Source: Gleimia hominis (GTDB lineage: Bacteria > Actinomycetota > Actinomycetes > Actinomycetales > Actinomycetaceae). From it: a stretch of DNA of 64,000 nucleotides. This document shows positions 1 through 9,550 of this stretch, in pieces. Below the pieces are notes generated by a model, which was given only the letters and a program-made list of their open reading frames with translations, was not told the origin of the DNA and made no database searches. The stretch lies in the NCBI RefSeq assembly GCF_002871945.2, contig NZ_CP126963.1:62001-126000 (forward strand). The letters run 5' to 3'. A program made the translations under genes and the position numbers. Positions within the stretch are counted from its first letter, which is position 1. Every line of letters begins with the position of its first letter.

Positions 1-1
1 G

Positions 2-1129
2 ACGGTTGCTCCGATGACCACTCCGGGAAGCCGCAAACTCGCAGCAAACGTGCTGCGTGCTGCTCCCGGAACAGAACCGGAAGTTATTGCCGCGATCGAC
101 GGAGAGCTGGCGGACCAGCTGGCCTCGGGCATCATCCTGGTTGGGGAACGCGCCGCAACTGTTCCGGGGCTTTACACGCAGGTTGCAAAACTCGCCCAAC
201 GCACGGGCGCGCGGCTGGCGTGGATTCCACGTCGCGCCGGTGAACGCGGCGGCCTAGACGTAGGGCTCGTGGGTGGACTCCTCCCATTCGGCCGCAGCGT
301 AGAAGACCCGGAAGCACGCGCCGACCTGTCGGCTGTGTGGGGTACCTCGGTGCCCGACGACACCGCCAAGTGTGCTGAAGGAATCGTGGCTGACGCCGCG
401 CAAGACGCGCGTGACGTAATCGTGCTCGGCGGGGTTGACCCCCGCGACGCAGCGGACCCACAAGCCCTGCGCACCGCAGTGCAGAAAGCGAAGTTTGTGG
501 TCAGCCTGGAAGTGCGCCAGTCTGAACTAACTGAGATGGCGGACGTAGTCCTCCCGGTTGCACCCGCACCGGAAAAGAACGGGACCTACATTAACTGGGA
601 GGGGCGCCTGCGTCCCTTCGGGCAAGTCCTATCTTCCCGGGCACTAACCGACCGCGAAGTCCTCAGCCGAATCGCAGAAGACATGGGTATCGACCTGGGC
701 ATCGCGACGCTGAAGGCAACGCATGCGGAAATGAACGAACTCATGAACTGGGACAGGAACCGCATGTCCGACCCGGACGTCCAGGCCGACCCCGTGGCCG
801 CACCTGCAGCAAACGAAGCGGTGCTCGCCACGCACAAACCCATGCTCGACAGCGGACGCATGCAAGACAACGCCCCGACCCTCGCGGGAACCGGACGCAA
901 ACCGGTAGCCTACCTGTCGGCACAAAGCGCGCAAAGCGTGGGCGTTACCGTAGACGAACCCGTCACGGTCGGTTCCGAACGAGGAACCATCACACTACCG
1001 GTTGCTATCGCGGACCTGCCGCAAAACGTCGTGTGGGTACCCGAATGCTCAGAAGGTAGCGTTGTACACGAAAACCTGGGGGCCCGCGCGGGCAGCGTGG
1101 TCTCGCTGGTAAAAGCGGAGGTGAAATAA
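2..1129 (+). CDS. nuoG: NADH-quinone oxidoreductase subunit G, C-terminal part (cut by window edge)
   Basis: The reading frame is open to the left edge, so this is only the 3' portion (about 375 residues) of NuoG, the large iron-sulfur subunit of complex I in the peripheral arm. What is visible is the molybdopterin-oxidoreductase-like domain, including the family motif KNGTYINWEGR (around nt 575-607) and a C-terminal beta-rich domain. The N-terminal ferredoxin-like cluster ligands lie outside the window. The stop codon is directly followed by the GTG of nuoH with no gap, which indicates translational coupling. The assignment rests on both the motif and the nuoH-N genes that follow. Confidence 0.93.
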   Translation, partial: TVAPMTTPGSRKLAANVLRAAPGTEPEVIAAIDGELADQLASGIILVGERAATVPGLYTQVAKLAQRTGARLAWIPRRAGERGGLDVGLVGGLLPFGRSVEDPEARADLSAVWGTSVPDDTAKCAEGIVADAAQDARDVIVLGGVDPRDAADPQALRTAVQKAKFVVSLEVRQSELTEMADVVLPVAPAPEKNGTYINWEGRLRPFGQVLSSRALTDREVLSRIAEDMGIDLGIATLKATHAEMNELMNWDRNRMSDPDVQADPVAAPAANEAVLATHKPMLDSGRMQDNAPTLAGTGRKPVAYLSAQSAQSVGVTVDEPVTVGSERGTITLPVAIADLPQNVVWVPECSEGSVVHENLGARAGSVVSLVKAEVK

Positions 1130-2440
1130 GTGGCCCTGCTGGTACCGTTCGCACCGCCCACCACGGCGGCAGCGGACTTTAGTCAAGAAACGTGGTGGAT
1201 CACCCTCATCAAGGCAATCTGCATAGTGTTGTTCTTGATCGTGTCCGTGATCATGGCACTGTGGGTAGAACGCCGCGGCCTCGGGCGCATGCAAACCCGC
1301 CCCGGCCCAAACGTTGCCGGCCCCCTCGGACTATTCCAAGCGTTCGCAGACGCCGGGAAGCTCCTATTCAAAGAGGACATCTGGACCGACAGGGCAGAGA
1401 AGTTCATCTACTTCATCGCCCCGGCAATCTCCGCGTTCTCAGCATTCATGGTGATGGCCGTGATCCCAATGGGGCCTAACGTGCACATCTTTGGGCGCTC
1501 AACCCCGCTACAGCTAGCGGACACCCCGATTTCCGTACTTTACATTCTTGCGATCGCCTCAATCGGTCTGTACGGCACCGTGCTGGGTGGCTGGTCAACC
1601 CGCTCGACATTACCGCTGCTCGGTTCCGTGCGTTCCGCGGCGCAAGTGATTTCGTACGAACTTTCAATGGGGATGTCACTCGTGTCGGTGTTCATTGTGG
1701 CGGGATCCATGTCCACGTCGCAGATCGTGGCGTCCCAATACCCAGTGTGGTGGGCCTTCGCCCTGCTTCCCGCGTTCGTGGTCTACGTCATTTCGATGGT
1801 CGGTGAGGTTAACCGCCTCCCGTTCGACCTGCCAGAAGCAGAAGGTGAACTGGTTGCCGGGCACATGACGGAATACTCATCCATGAAGTTCGGCTGGTAC
1901 TACCTGTCCGAATACATCAACATGTTCAACGTCTCCGCCGTGGCAACCACAATTTTCCTCGGCGGGTGGCACGCCCCGTTCGGCTTAAGCTACGTCCCAT
2001 TCATCGACTTCAATAGCGGCTGGTGGGGTTTCCTATGGTTCAACCTGAAGATGTGGACCATGTTCTTCTTTATGGTCTGGACCCGAGGTACCCTCCTGCG
2101 GTTCCGGTACGACCAGTTCATGCAGCTGGGATGGAAGATCCTTATCCCCGTGTCCATGGCCTGGCTCGTAATCGTCGCGGTGGTACGCGGCGTACAGACC
2201 TGGGTGACCTCCTCCTACACGGTCCTCCTCGGCGGAGTTGCGGGAGTATTCGTAATCGCCCTGATCATCTTGTGGATCACAGATAAACCCGAGGTGGAAA
2301 CCCCACCATCGGACGAACCATTGGATGCCTTCGCAGATGGTTACCCGGTACCTCCACTTCCGGGACAGCATTTACCACCGTCGCCACGCGCCGGTCGCGT
2401 GTCGGCCACGGCTAGTGGGAAAGAGACAGACAATGAGTGA
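1130..2440 (+). CDS. nuoH: NADH-quinone oxidoreductase subunit H
   Basis: This integral membrane subunit joins the peripheral and membrane arms of complex I and forms part of the quinone-binding pocket. The 436-residue product has about eight hydrophobic segments. Family signatures are [19 protein letters not shown] near residue 60 and the acidic loop [20 protein letters not shown] around residue 235-255, which faces the quinone site. The last 45 or so residues form a hydrophilic, proline-rich tail that is longer than in the E. coli protein. The start is the GTG immediately after the nuoG stop. The end overlaps the nuoI start by 8 bases. Confidence 0.97.
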   Translation: MALLVPFAPPTTAAADFSQETWWITLIKAICIVLFLIVSVIMALWVERRGLGRMQTRPGPNVAGPLGLFQAFADAGKLLFKEDIWTDRAEKFIYFIAPAISAFSAFMVMAVIPMGPNVHIFGRSTPLQLADTPISVLYILAIASIGLYGTVLGGWSTRSTLPLLGSVRSAAQVISYELSMGMSLVSVFIVAGSMSTSQIVASQYPVWWAFALLPAFVVYVISMVGEVNRLPFDLPEAEGELVAGHMTEYSSMKFGWYYLSEYINMFNVSAVATTIFLGGWHAPFGLSYVPFIDFNSGWWGFLWFNLKMWTMFFFMVWTRGTLLRFRYDQFMQLGWKILIPVSMAWLVIVAVVRGVQTWVTSSYTVLLGGVAGVFVIALIILWITDKPEVETPPSDEPLDAFADGYPVPPLPGQHLPPSPRAGRVSATASGKETDNE

Positions 2441-3128
2441 GAAGAATCAAAAACACGGTGACGACGAAATGCGTTACGAACAAGATCCGAAAGGGTTCTT
2501 CGGTTCGTTATTCGCACCCGTAGCGGGATACGGCGTGACCTTCACGTCGTTCTTCCGACCCACAGTTACCGAGCAGTATCCGTTTGAGGGCCCCTTCACA
2601 ATGCCCCGGTTCCACGGCCGCCACCAGCTGAACCGCTACGCCGACGGCCTCGAAAAATGCATTGGATGCGAACTCTGCGCATGGGCGTGCCCAGCGGACG
2701 CGATCCTCGTGGAGGCCGGCGACAATAAACCCGGTGCGCAGTACTCCCCGGGTGAACGCTACGGCAGGGTCTACCAGGTGAACTACTCACGCTGCATCTT
2801 CTGTGGCCTGTGCATAGAAGCGTGCCCCACGCGAGCCCTCACCATGACCAACGACTTCGAACTGGCCGACTACACGCGCCGCGACCTCATTTTTGAAAAA
2901 CAGCAGTTGCTCGCCCCCCTCGAAGAAGGAATGCTGAGTGCCCCCCACCCGATGGCGGAAGGTACCACAGACGACAACTACTATCGCGGTGAAGTAACCG
3001 GACCTCAGCAATCACAAGTGGACTGGGTGAAGAAACACCGGCCGCAAGACGCGACAATCGAATCGGCACAAAACGCAGTGACCGACCGCCAGCCGGCAAC
3101 AAGCTCCGCGCAGGAGGCGAAGAAATGA
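2433..3128 (+). CDS. nuoI: NADH-quinone oxidoreductase subunit I (2x 4Fe-4S)
   Basis: NuoI passes electrons through two tetranuclear iron-sulfur clusters (N6a/N6b) to the terminal cluster near the quinone. Both cluster motifs are visible: [12 protein letters not shown] and [12 protein letters not shown], each CxxCxxCxxxCP. I chose the ATG at 2433, inside the nuoH 3' end (ATGAGTGA overlap), giving 231 residues. A longer frame back to 2325 would intrude far into nuoH, and an internal ATG at 2469 is an alternative. The C-terminal 50 residues are hydrophilic and poorly conserved. The stop overlaps the nuoJ ATG by four bases. Confidence 0.95.
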   Translation: MSEKNQKHGDDEMRYEQDPKGFFGSLFAPVAGYGVTFTSFFRPTVTEQYPFEGPFTMPRFHGRHQLNRYADGLEKCIGCELCAWACPADAILVEAGDNKPGAQYSPGERYGRVYQVNYSRCIFCGLCIEACPTRALTMTNDFELADYTRRDLIFEKQQLLAPLEEGMLSAPHPMAEGTTDDNYYRGEVTGPQQSQVDWVKKHRPQDATIESAQNAVTDRQPATSSAQEAKK

Positions 3129-4108
3129 TGCTTACATCCGAAATGGCCACCCCGGCGGGCGCAACCATGGGCTCAACCGGTGAAGCCATCCTCTTTTGCG
3201 GCGTCGCGGTAATAATGATCGCCGGTGGGCTAGGGGTCCTATTCTTCAAAAAAGCAGCGTACGCAGCGATCTCCATGGTGACCGTCATGGTGGGCCTGGC
3301 AGTCATCTACATCATGCAGTCCGCCCCCTTCCTCGGGATCGCACAAATCGTGGTGTACACGGGCGCAATCATGATGCTGTTCCTGTTCGTGCTCATGATG
3401 ATCGGGATTCAAGCCTCCGACGAATACGCGCGTCAACGCCGCGGATACATAACCACCGCGGTGATCGCCGCGATTCTACTCGCTGTAGCGCTAGTGACCG
3501 CCGTAGTGTTCTCGAACCTACCGGTCGCCCGCGGATTCGCAGAAGAAGCAGCGTCAGACCAACCGATTGAAGGGCTGGCACAAACCCTGTTCGGTGGGCA
3601 CTGGTTCTCAATGGAACTCGCGGCCGCCCTGCTGATTACCGCGGCGCTCGGCGCCGTGTTCCTAACGCACGCAGACCGGCTCACGCCTAAACGGACCCAA
3701 CGCCACGTTGTCGAAGCAAAAATGGCTGCCTACGCAGCTGAAGGTCGGCACATTGGCCAGCACACCGCACCCGGTGTATACGCCCGGACGAACGCGGCGG
3801 ACATCGCTGCCCTGTCGGGCGAAACCGAACAGCCGGTTGAAGACTCCGTGCCGCGCGTACTTCGCGTCCGTGGCCTAGACCGCGAACTATCCGCTGTGGA
3901 CCCCAAGCTTGCCAGGCAGCTGGCGGAAGTGGCGCGCGGTGACTCCACGCAGTCTCTGCACGGAAAGGCAGCTAACGACCGGGTCGGTGCTTCGCAAGCG
4001 TGGGGCATGGCAGGTAAAGCAGCGCCCACCGGCCTGGAACAACAGGTCGCACCGACCGCGATCGAAGCGGGAGATTCCAAGAAAGAACTTGAGGAGGACG
4101 ACCAATGA
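3125..4108 (+). CDS. nuoJ: NADH-quinone oxidoreductase subunit J with long C-terminal extension
   Basis: This is a membrane subunit of the complex I proton-translocating arm. Residues 15 to about 190 contain five predicted membrane helices, with the conserved stretch [20 protein letters not shown]. The protein is 327 residues, far longer than the roughly 180 of E. coli NuoJ. The surplus is a soluble C-terminal region of about 130 residues (from around [11 protein letters not shown] on) rich in Ala, Glu, Arg and Gln. Extended NuoJ tails occur in other Actinomycetota, but their role is not known to me. The ATG overlaps the nuoI stop (ATGA) and the stop overlaps nuoK likewise. Confidence 0.94.
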   Translation: MMLTSEMATPAGATMGSTGEAILFCGVAVIMIAGGLGVLFFKKAAYAAISMVTVMVGLAVIYIMQSAPFLGIAQIVVYTGAIMMLFLFVLMMIGIQASDEYARQRRGYITTAVIAAILLAVALVTAVVFSNLPVARGFAEEAASDQPIEGLAQTLFGGHWFSMELAAALLITAALGAVFLTHADRLTPKRTQRHVVEAKMAAYAAEGRHIGQHTAPGVYARTNAADIAALSGETEQPVEDSVPRVLRVRGLDRELSAVDPKLARQLAEVARGDSTQSLHGKAANDRVGASQAWGMAGKAAPTGLEQQVAPTAIEAGDSKKELEEDDQ

Positions 4109-4404
4109 GCCTCGGTTACTACCTAGCGCTCGCGATAATCATTTTCTCCATCGGCACCGCCGTCGTGGTGGTGCGTAAGAGTGCGGTGATATCGCTCATG
4201 GGCGTGGAACTGATGCTGAACTCAGCTAACCTTACCCTCATAACTTTCGCCCGCATCCACGGGGACTACACGGGGCAAGTGATGGCATTCTTCGTGATGA
4301 TCGTCGCCGCCGCCGAGGTTGTGGTCGGCTTAGCGATCATCGTCTCCATATTCCGTTCCCGTCGCACCACTTCGGTCGACGAAGTCAACCTACTGAAGAA
4401 CTAG
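4105..4404 (+). CDS. nuoK: NADH-quinone oxidoreductase subunit K
   Basis: A 99-residue protein with three membrane helices, the normal size for NuoK, which is related to the MrpC antiporter subunit. The segment [14 protein letters not shown] carries the conserved membrane-embedded glutamate needed for proton pumping, and [15 protein letters not shown] carries the second glutamate. Start and stop fit the operon: ATGA overlap with nuoJ upstream and a 10-base gap to nuoL downstream. Confidence 0.97.
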   Translation: MSLGYYLALAIIIFSIGTAVVVVRKSAVISLMGVELMLNSANLTLITFARIHGDYTGQVMAFFVMIVAAAEVVVGLAIIVSIFRSRRTTSVDEVNLLKN

Positions 4405-4414
4405 GGAGGTTCAG

Positions 4415-6391
4415 ATGTCTTTAGTACCAACGCTTGTGCCTTCCCTAGCGTCCGTAGCGCCAGCTACTGGCGCGGCGCAATACGCGTGGCTGATGATCGC
4501 GATCCCCATGGCAGTTTCTGCGCTCCTACTTGTAATGGGGCGTGCCAGCGATAAGTGGGGACACGTTTTAGCCACAGTCGCGTCCTGGGCTTCGTTCGTG
4601 ATCGGACTAGTAATCCTCGTCCAAATGATTGGGGTCGGAGCAGGCGACCGGACCATGATTTCCGAACTGTTCTCATGGATCCCAGCGGGTGACTTCGCGG
4701 TCAACGCGGGGCTCCTCGTGGATCCTCTGTCGATGACGTTCGTGATGCTCGTGACCTTCGTTGGGTCCCTCATTCACGTCTACGCAATCGCTTACATGGA
4801 ACATGACACGGACCGGCGCCGGTTCTTCGCCTACTTGAACCTGTTCATCGCCGCGATGCTCACGCTCGTGCTCGGCTCGTCCTACGTCGTCCTATTCGTT
4901 GGCTGGGAAGGCGTCGGTTTGGCGTCCTACCTCCTCATCGGATTTTGGAACCAGGTGCCAGACAACGCTACGGCCGCGAAGAAAGCGTTTGTGATGAACC
5001 GTGTCGGCGACGTCGGCCTACTCCTCGCCATGATGGTGATGGTGGCCCAGTTCGGTTCCGTTAACTTCACGGATGTGCTGGCCGGGGCGGAAACTGCGCC
5101 CCGCACCGCGATGACTCTCGCGGGACTCTTCCTTCTGCTCGCCGCCTGCGGTAAATCCGCGCAGTTCCCACTGCAAGCCTGGCTCGGCGACGCCATGGCG
5201 GGCCCAACCCCCGTGTCCGCACTGATCCACGCGGCGACAATGGTTACCGCCGGGGTTTACCTGATCGTGCGTTCCGGCGCGATCTACCTGGCCGCGCCCG
5301 CAGCCGCCACCGCAGTGGCAATCATCGGGCTAATCACCTTACTGTTCGGCGCGATCGTCGGGTGTGCAAAGGACGATATGAAGAAGGTGCTTGCCGCCTC
5401 AACCATGTCGCAGATCGGCTACATGATGCTCGGCGCAGGCCTTGGGCCTATCGGCTGGGTATTCGCGATCTTCCACCTGTTCACCCACGGGTTCTTCAAA
5501 GCGCTCATGTTCCTCGGTGCAGGTTCCGTAATGCACGGCATGAACGACTCTGTGAACATGCGTCGCTTCGGGGCCCTAAGCAAAGTTATGAAAGTCACTT
5601 GGATTACGTTCATGATGGGTTGGCTCGCGATCCTCGGGGTGCCACCATTCTCCGGTTTCTTCTCGAAAGATAAGCTGATTGAAACCGCGTTCACCGCCAA
5701 CCACTTCGGAGCGATCGAAGGCACCGCGTGGACCGGCTGGGTGTACGGGCTCATCGCCCTAATCGGTGCTGGCATCACCGCGTTCTACATGTCCCGCCTG
5801 TTCTTCATGACCTTCCACGGGGAAGCTCGGTGGGGAGACACGCTCGGCGGACAGAAAGTAGAACCTCATGAATCACCCGCACTGATGACAGTACCGATGA
5901 TCATCTTGGCAATCGGAGCGGTGGCCATCGGTGGCCTACTCACCATAAACGGTGTGTTCGTAGACTGGCTCGCCCCCGTGGTCGGCACCGCTGAAGAAGC
6001 GCAACCCGTGCTCCCGGCAGTGGTGATTGAAGTATCGACCCTCGTGGTCGTGCTCATCGGTGCTGTGTGGGCGTGGGTAAAATACGGTCGGAGCGAAGTG
6101 TCCGTGGCCATCCCAGCTGGGAACTCTCTGGTTCACGCCGCACGCAACGACCTGTACCAAGACACCCTGAACGAAACGATCTTCATGGCTCCCGGCCAAG
6201 CCCTCGTTAAAGGCACGGTCGGAAGTGACAAATACGTCGTGGACGGAGCGATCTACGGTGGGGCACGCCTCGCAGCCTGGTTTGGCCGCGTCGTGGCCGC
6301 ACTACAGACCGGTTTCGTGCGCGCTCACGCCGCCTTCATACTGGGTGGCGTCGTCATTGCTCTTATCGTCGTCGCAGTGACCAGACTGTAG
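4415..6391 (+). CDS. nuoL: NADH-quinone oxidoreductase subunit L
   Basis: The distal antiporter-like subunit of complex I: a 658-residue polytopic membrane protein that drives proton translocation and carries the lateral helix at its C-terminus. Typical blocks are visible, for example LFVGWEGVGLASYLLIGFW, FPLQAWLGDAMAGPTPVSAL with the key lysine-neighbouring helix, and HLFTHGFFKALMFLGAGSV. The ATG at 4415 is preceded by GGGAGG at good spacing. It is followed 16 bases later by nuoM. Length and motif order are normal. Confidence 0.97.
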   Translation: MSLVPTLVPSLASVAPATGAAQYAWLMIAIPMAVSALLLVMGRASDKWGHVLATVASWASFVIGLVILVQMIGVGAGDRTMISELFSWIPAGDFAVNAGLLVDPLSMTFVMLVTFVGSLIHVYAIAYMEHDTDRRRFFAYLNLFIAAMLTLVLGSSYVVLFVGWEGVGLASYLLIGFWNQVPDNATAAKKAFVMNRVGDVGLLLAMMVMVAQFGSVNFTDVLAGAETAPRTAMTLAGLFLLLAACGKSAQFPLQAWLGDAMAGPTPVSALIHAATMVTAGVYLIVRSGAIYLAAPAAATAVAIIGLITLLFGAIVGCAKDDMKKVLAASTMSQIGYMMLGAGLGPIGWVFAIFHLFTHGFFKALMFLGAGSVMHGMNDSVNMRRFGALSKVMKVTWITFMMGWLAILGVPPFSGFFSKDKLIETAFTANHFGAIEGTAWTGWVYGLIALIGAGITAFYMSRLFFMTFHGEARWGDTLGGQKVEPHESPALMTVPMIILAIGAVAIGGLLTINGVFVDWLAPVVGTAEEAQPVLPAVVIEVSTLVVVLIGAVWAWVKYGRSEVSVAIPAGNSLVHAARNDLYQDTLNETIFMAPGQALVKGTVGSDKYVVDGAIYGGARLAAWFGRVVAALQTGFVRAHAAFILGGVVIALIVVAVTRL

Positions 6392-6407
6392 GAGCGGAGG
6401 AATACCC

Positions 6408-7982
6408 ATGCACATGCTTGAAATAACCCATGCATCATTCCCATGGCTCGCAACCCTAGTGGCACTACCAGCCATCGCGGGCATCGCAACCCTTTTGGCT
6501 GCGCCCCTGCGAGCAATCGGACGGCAAATCGCACTGGTCGTATCCCTAATCGAACTCGTGCTCGCAATCGCCGCTGGCCTCATGTTCAACTGGAGCGCCG
6601 CAGGCACCTACCAGCTGGCTGAAACCCACAACTGGATTCCCCAGCTAGGTATCTCTTGGGCACTTGGGGTAAACCAGTTGAGCCTCGCGATGATCCTGTT
6701 AGCAGCAGCTCTTGTGCCCCTGGTACTAGTGGCCGCGTGGAAAGAAGACGGAGCCAACCACGACAGCGCATCGTCTGCCGGTAACTACGCGGCGCTCGTG
6801 CTGATCCTTGAAGCGTTCATCATGCTGATCTTCGCTGCCCGCGACGTCGTGCTGTTCTACCTGGTGTTCGAAGCGATGCTGATCCCCGTGTACTTCATGA
6901 TCGGCCGCTACGGTGGCCCCCGCGCGGGCGCAGCCGCCCTCAAGTTCCTGCTGTACTCACTAGCCAGCGGACTTGTAATGCTAGGTGGCGTAATCGCACT
7001 CGTGGTTTACGGCGGTAACGCCGAAGGAGCGTTCCTCTTCGAAAACCTCGCGAACCTACAGTTGCCGCACGCCGCAGAAATGGCTATCTTCGCCACCTTC
7101 TTCGTCGCATTCGCGGTGAAAGCCCCCATGGTGCCCGTGCACACCTGGCTCCCAGACGCGGCTGAGCAAGCCCGCCCCGGCACTTCCGTACTGCTCGTGG
7201 GCGTGCTCGATAAACTCGGCACCTACGGGATGATCACGCTGTGTTTACCGCTGTTCCCACACGCGTCCGCGAAAGCCGCCCCCGTAATCCTGGTGCTCGC
7301 AGTGATCTCCATTCTGTACGGCGGGCTGGCTGCAATCGGACAGAAGAACCTCATGCGGCTGATTTCCTACACTTCTGTATCCCACTTCGGATTCATGGTG
7401 CTGGGGATCTACATCGGCACGCACGTAGCCCTGGTGGGCGCCATGTACTACATGGTGGCGCACGGCATCTCGATCGCAGCGATGTTCCTCATCTCCGGCT
7501 TCCTCACGCAACGTCGCGGAAGCCGCACAATCGCGGACTTCGGCGGATGGCAACGCGTAACGCCCGTCCTCGCGGGCACCTGGCTCGTGACCGGGCTGGC
7601 TTCGATCGCGCTGCCCACACTGTCGGGCTTCGTCCCCGAATACCTGGTGCTAGTCGGCACGTGGCAAGTTAACCGTTGGGTCGCATTCTTCGCAGTGCTC
7701 GGCGTGATTCTCGCTGCACTGTACGTGCTGATTCCATACCAGAGGATGTTCACCGGCCCGGTACCCACTGAAGGTACTGTACCTTCCGAAGGTACCGCGC
7801 CCACTGACGCGTCCGCACGCGAAAAAGTAGTGATCGCACCGCTGATCGTCGCCATGGTCATCTTCGGTGTTTGGGCTGCGCCGCTCGTGCAGTCCCTCAA
7901 CCCGGTTGCGGACACCGCGCTCTCGCACCTAAACGCGGGGGCATCAACCAGCGCACCTGCTCATGAAGGGAGCGATAAGTGA
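6408..7982 (+). CDS. nuoM: NADH-quinone oxidoreductase subunit M
   Basis: The second antiporter-like membrane subunit (524 residues). Family blocks include FYLVFEAMLIPVYFMIGRYG and FAVKAPMVPVHTWLPDAAEQ, the latter carrying the conserved lysine and the HTWLPDAH-type motif (here the last residue is Glu). Near the C-terminus, just before the last helix, there is a short repetitive hydrophilic insert (PTEGTVPSEGTAPTDAS) encoded by imperfect repeats; see the separate repeat entry. An RBS (GGAGCGGAGG) precedes the ATG. The stop overlaps the GTG of nuoN by four bases. Confidence 0.96.
   Translation: MHMLEITHASFPWLATLVALPAIAGIATLLAAPLRAIGRQIALVVSLIELVLAIAAGLMFNWSAAGTYQLAETHNWIPQLGISWALGVNQLSLAMILLAAALVPLVLVAAWKEDGANHDSASSAGNYAALVLILEAFIMLIFAARDVVLFYLVFEAMLIPVYFMIGRYGGPRAGAAALKFLLYSLASGLVMLGGVIALVVYGGNAEGAFLFENLANLQLPHAAEMAIFATFFVAFAVKAPMVPVHTWLPDAAEQARPGTSVLLVGVLDKLGTYGMITLCLPLFPHASAKAAPVILVLAVISILYGGLAAIGQKNLMRLISYTSVSHFGFMVLGIYIGTHVALVGAMYYMVAHGISIAAMFLISGFLTQRRGSRTIADFGGWQRVTPVLAGTWLVTGLASIALPTLSGFVPEYLVLVGTWQVNRWVAFFAVLGVILAALYVLIPYQRMFTGPVPTEGTVPSEGTAPTDASAREKVVIAPLIVAMVIFGVWAAPLVQSLNPVADTALSHLNAGASTSAPAHEGSDK
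7757..7805 (+). repeat. Short degenerate repeat encoding PTEGT/PSEGT inside nuoM
   Basis: Three imperfect 15-bp in-frame units encode P(T/S)EGT-V/A steps. The middle contains a perfect 17-base palindrome, GTACCTTCCGAAGGTAC. The stretch sits in a predicted loop between membrane helices, where length variation should be tolerated. Confidence 0.6.
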
Positions 7983-9550
7983 GTCCGTTAATGAATGTCG
8001 AAACACTGCAGGCACCCCCGATTGATTGGTGGGCACTATCGCCCGTAATTGTCGTGCTCGGCGCCGGTGTGCTGGGCGTGCTCGTCGAAGCGTTTGCTTC
8101 GCGCAAAATGCGTCGGACCGCGCAGATCCTCCTGTCAATAATCGCGATACTATCCGCCCTCGTGCTGATCGTGTCCCGCTGGACAACCGTGCTGAAAGCC
8201 CCCGCTTCACTCGGGGAGTACGTGGAAGACCCGCTGACCCTCGCGTCACAAGCGATCCTGCTGGTCATCGGTTTCCTCTCTATTTTGGTGTTCGCCGACC
8301 GGTCGGAACTGGGCGACGGGTACTTCGCAAACCAACCCGCGGACGCCCCCGGATCCTCAAACGAAAACCAGAGCATTGCCGCGAACTATCAGCGGACGGA
8401 AATGTTCCCCCTCATGCTGTTCTCCCTGGGTGGCATGATGGTGTTCCCCGCTGCGGACAGTTTCATTACCCTGTTCGTAGCCCTTGAAGTTATGTCCCTA
8501 CCGCTGTACATTTTGGCTGCGAGTGCGCGTCGTCGCCGGCAACTTTCGCATGAGGCGGCGCTTAAGTACTTCATTTTGGGTGCCTTTTCATCTGGTTTCT
8601 TCCTGATGGGGCTCGCGTTCCTGTACGGTTATTCCGGTAGCCTGTACTTCTCGCGCGTGTCAAGACTCGCCCCGCTCGTTCCGGGTATGGACTGGCTTTT
8701 GGTTGCCGGCGTGTTCATGGTGATGGTGGGCCTACTGTTCAAAGTTGGTGCCGCCCCGTTCCACGCGTGGACACCAGACGTGTACCAAGGTTCCCCAACG
8801 CCCGTCACCGGGTTCATGGCGGCTGCAGTCAAGATCGCGGCGTTCGCAGCGATGATCCGCATTTACCTGACGGTAACCAACCAGTTCCGCTGGGACCTGC
8901 TGGTGATCTTCATGGTCGTGGCGGTGCTGACAATGCTGGTGGGTACTTTCGCGGGCCTGGTTCAGACCGACGTAAAACGCCTGCTGGCATACTCCTCAAT
9001 CGCGCACGCCGGGTTCATTTTGATCGGCGTCATTGCCGCGGACAAAGCCACTACCGCGTCCGTACTGTTCTACGCACTGGCTTACGGCATTGCCACGGTG
9101 GGGGCGTTTGGGGTGATCGCTTTGGTGCGGCACGCGGACGCGAACGCGAACATCACTGGCGAGGCCACAGAGTTGAAACACTGGGCGGGCGTGGGGCGCA
9201 AATCCCCGCTGGTAGCCGGTTCCATGCTCTTGTTCTTGCTGTCGTTCGCGGGCATCCCTTTGACCTCCGGCTTCGTTGGGAAACTGTTCCTGTTCTCCGC
9301 CGGTATCGGAGGTGGACAACTGGCGCTCGTAATCATCGCGCTCGTGTGTTCCGCGATCACCGCGTTCTACTACTTCCGGCTCGTAGTCCTCATGTTCTTT
9401 GAGAAACCCAATGAGGGCACGGTAGTGGTTAAGTCTGAGGGATACACCTACATTGCGGTGCTCATCGCTGCAGCGCTCACGATTGCGCTGGGGATCTTCC
9501 CCGGCCCAGTTCTCGAAGTCCTGTCGAATGTGGTTGTATTGCTACCGTGA
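7979..9550 (+). CDS. nuoN: NADH-quinone oxidoreductase subunit N
   Basis: The third antiporter-like subunit (523 residues), last gene of the nuo operon. Signatures are FVALEVMSLPLYILAASARR, HEAALKYFILGAFSSGFFLM and GAAPFHAWTPDVYQGSPTPV, which contain the membrane lysines and the HxWxPDVYxG motif. The GTG start overlaps the nuoM stop (GTGA). An in-frame ATG four codons later (7991) is an alternative. The stop overlaps the start of the polyprenyl synthase gene, so the two are probably cotranscribed. Confidence 0.97.
   Translation: MSPLMNVETLQAPPIDWWALSPVIVVLGAGVLGVLVEAFASRKMRRTAQILLSIIAILSALVLIVSRWTTVLKAPASLGEYVEDPLTLASQAILLVIGFLSILVFADRSELGDGYFANQPADAPGSSNENQSIAANYQRTEMFPLMLFSLGGMMVFPAADSFITLFVALEVMSLPLYILAASARRRRQLSHEAALKYFILGAFSSGFFLMGLAFLYGYSGSLYFSRVSRLAPLVPGMDWLLVAGVFMVMVGLLFKVGAAPFHAWTPDVYQGSPTPVTGFMAAAVKIAAFAAMIRIYLTVTNQFRWDLLVIFMVVAVLTMLVGTFAGLVQTDVKRLLAYSSIAHAGFILIGVIAADKATTASVLFYALAYGIATVGAFGVIALVRHADANANITGEATELKHWAGVGRKSPLVAGSMLLFLLSFAGIPLTSGFVGKLFLFSAGIGGGQLALVIIALVCSAITAFYYFRLVVLMFFEKPNEGTVVVKSEGYTYIAVLIAAALTIALGIFPGPVLEVLSNVVVLLP

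Noticed and set aside
2325..2432. Longer NuoI starting at 2325
   Set aside because: It would overlap nuoH by more than 110 bases. The ATG at 2433 gives a normal N-terminus and typical overlap.
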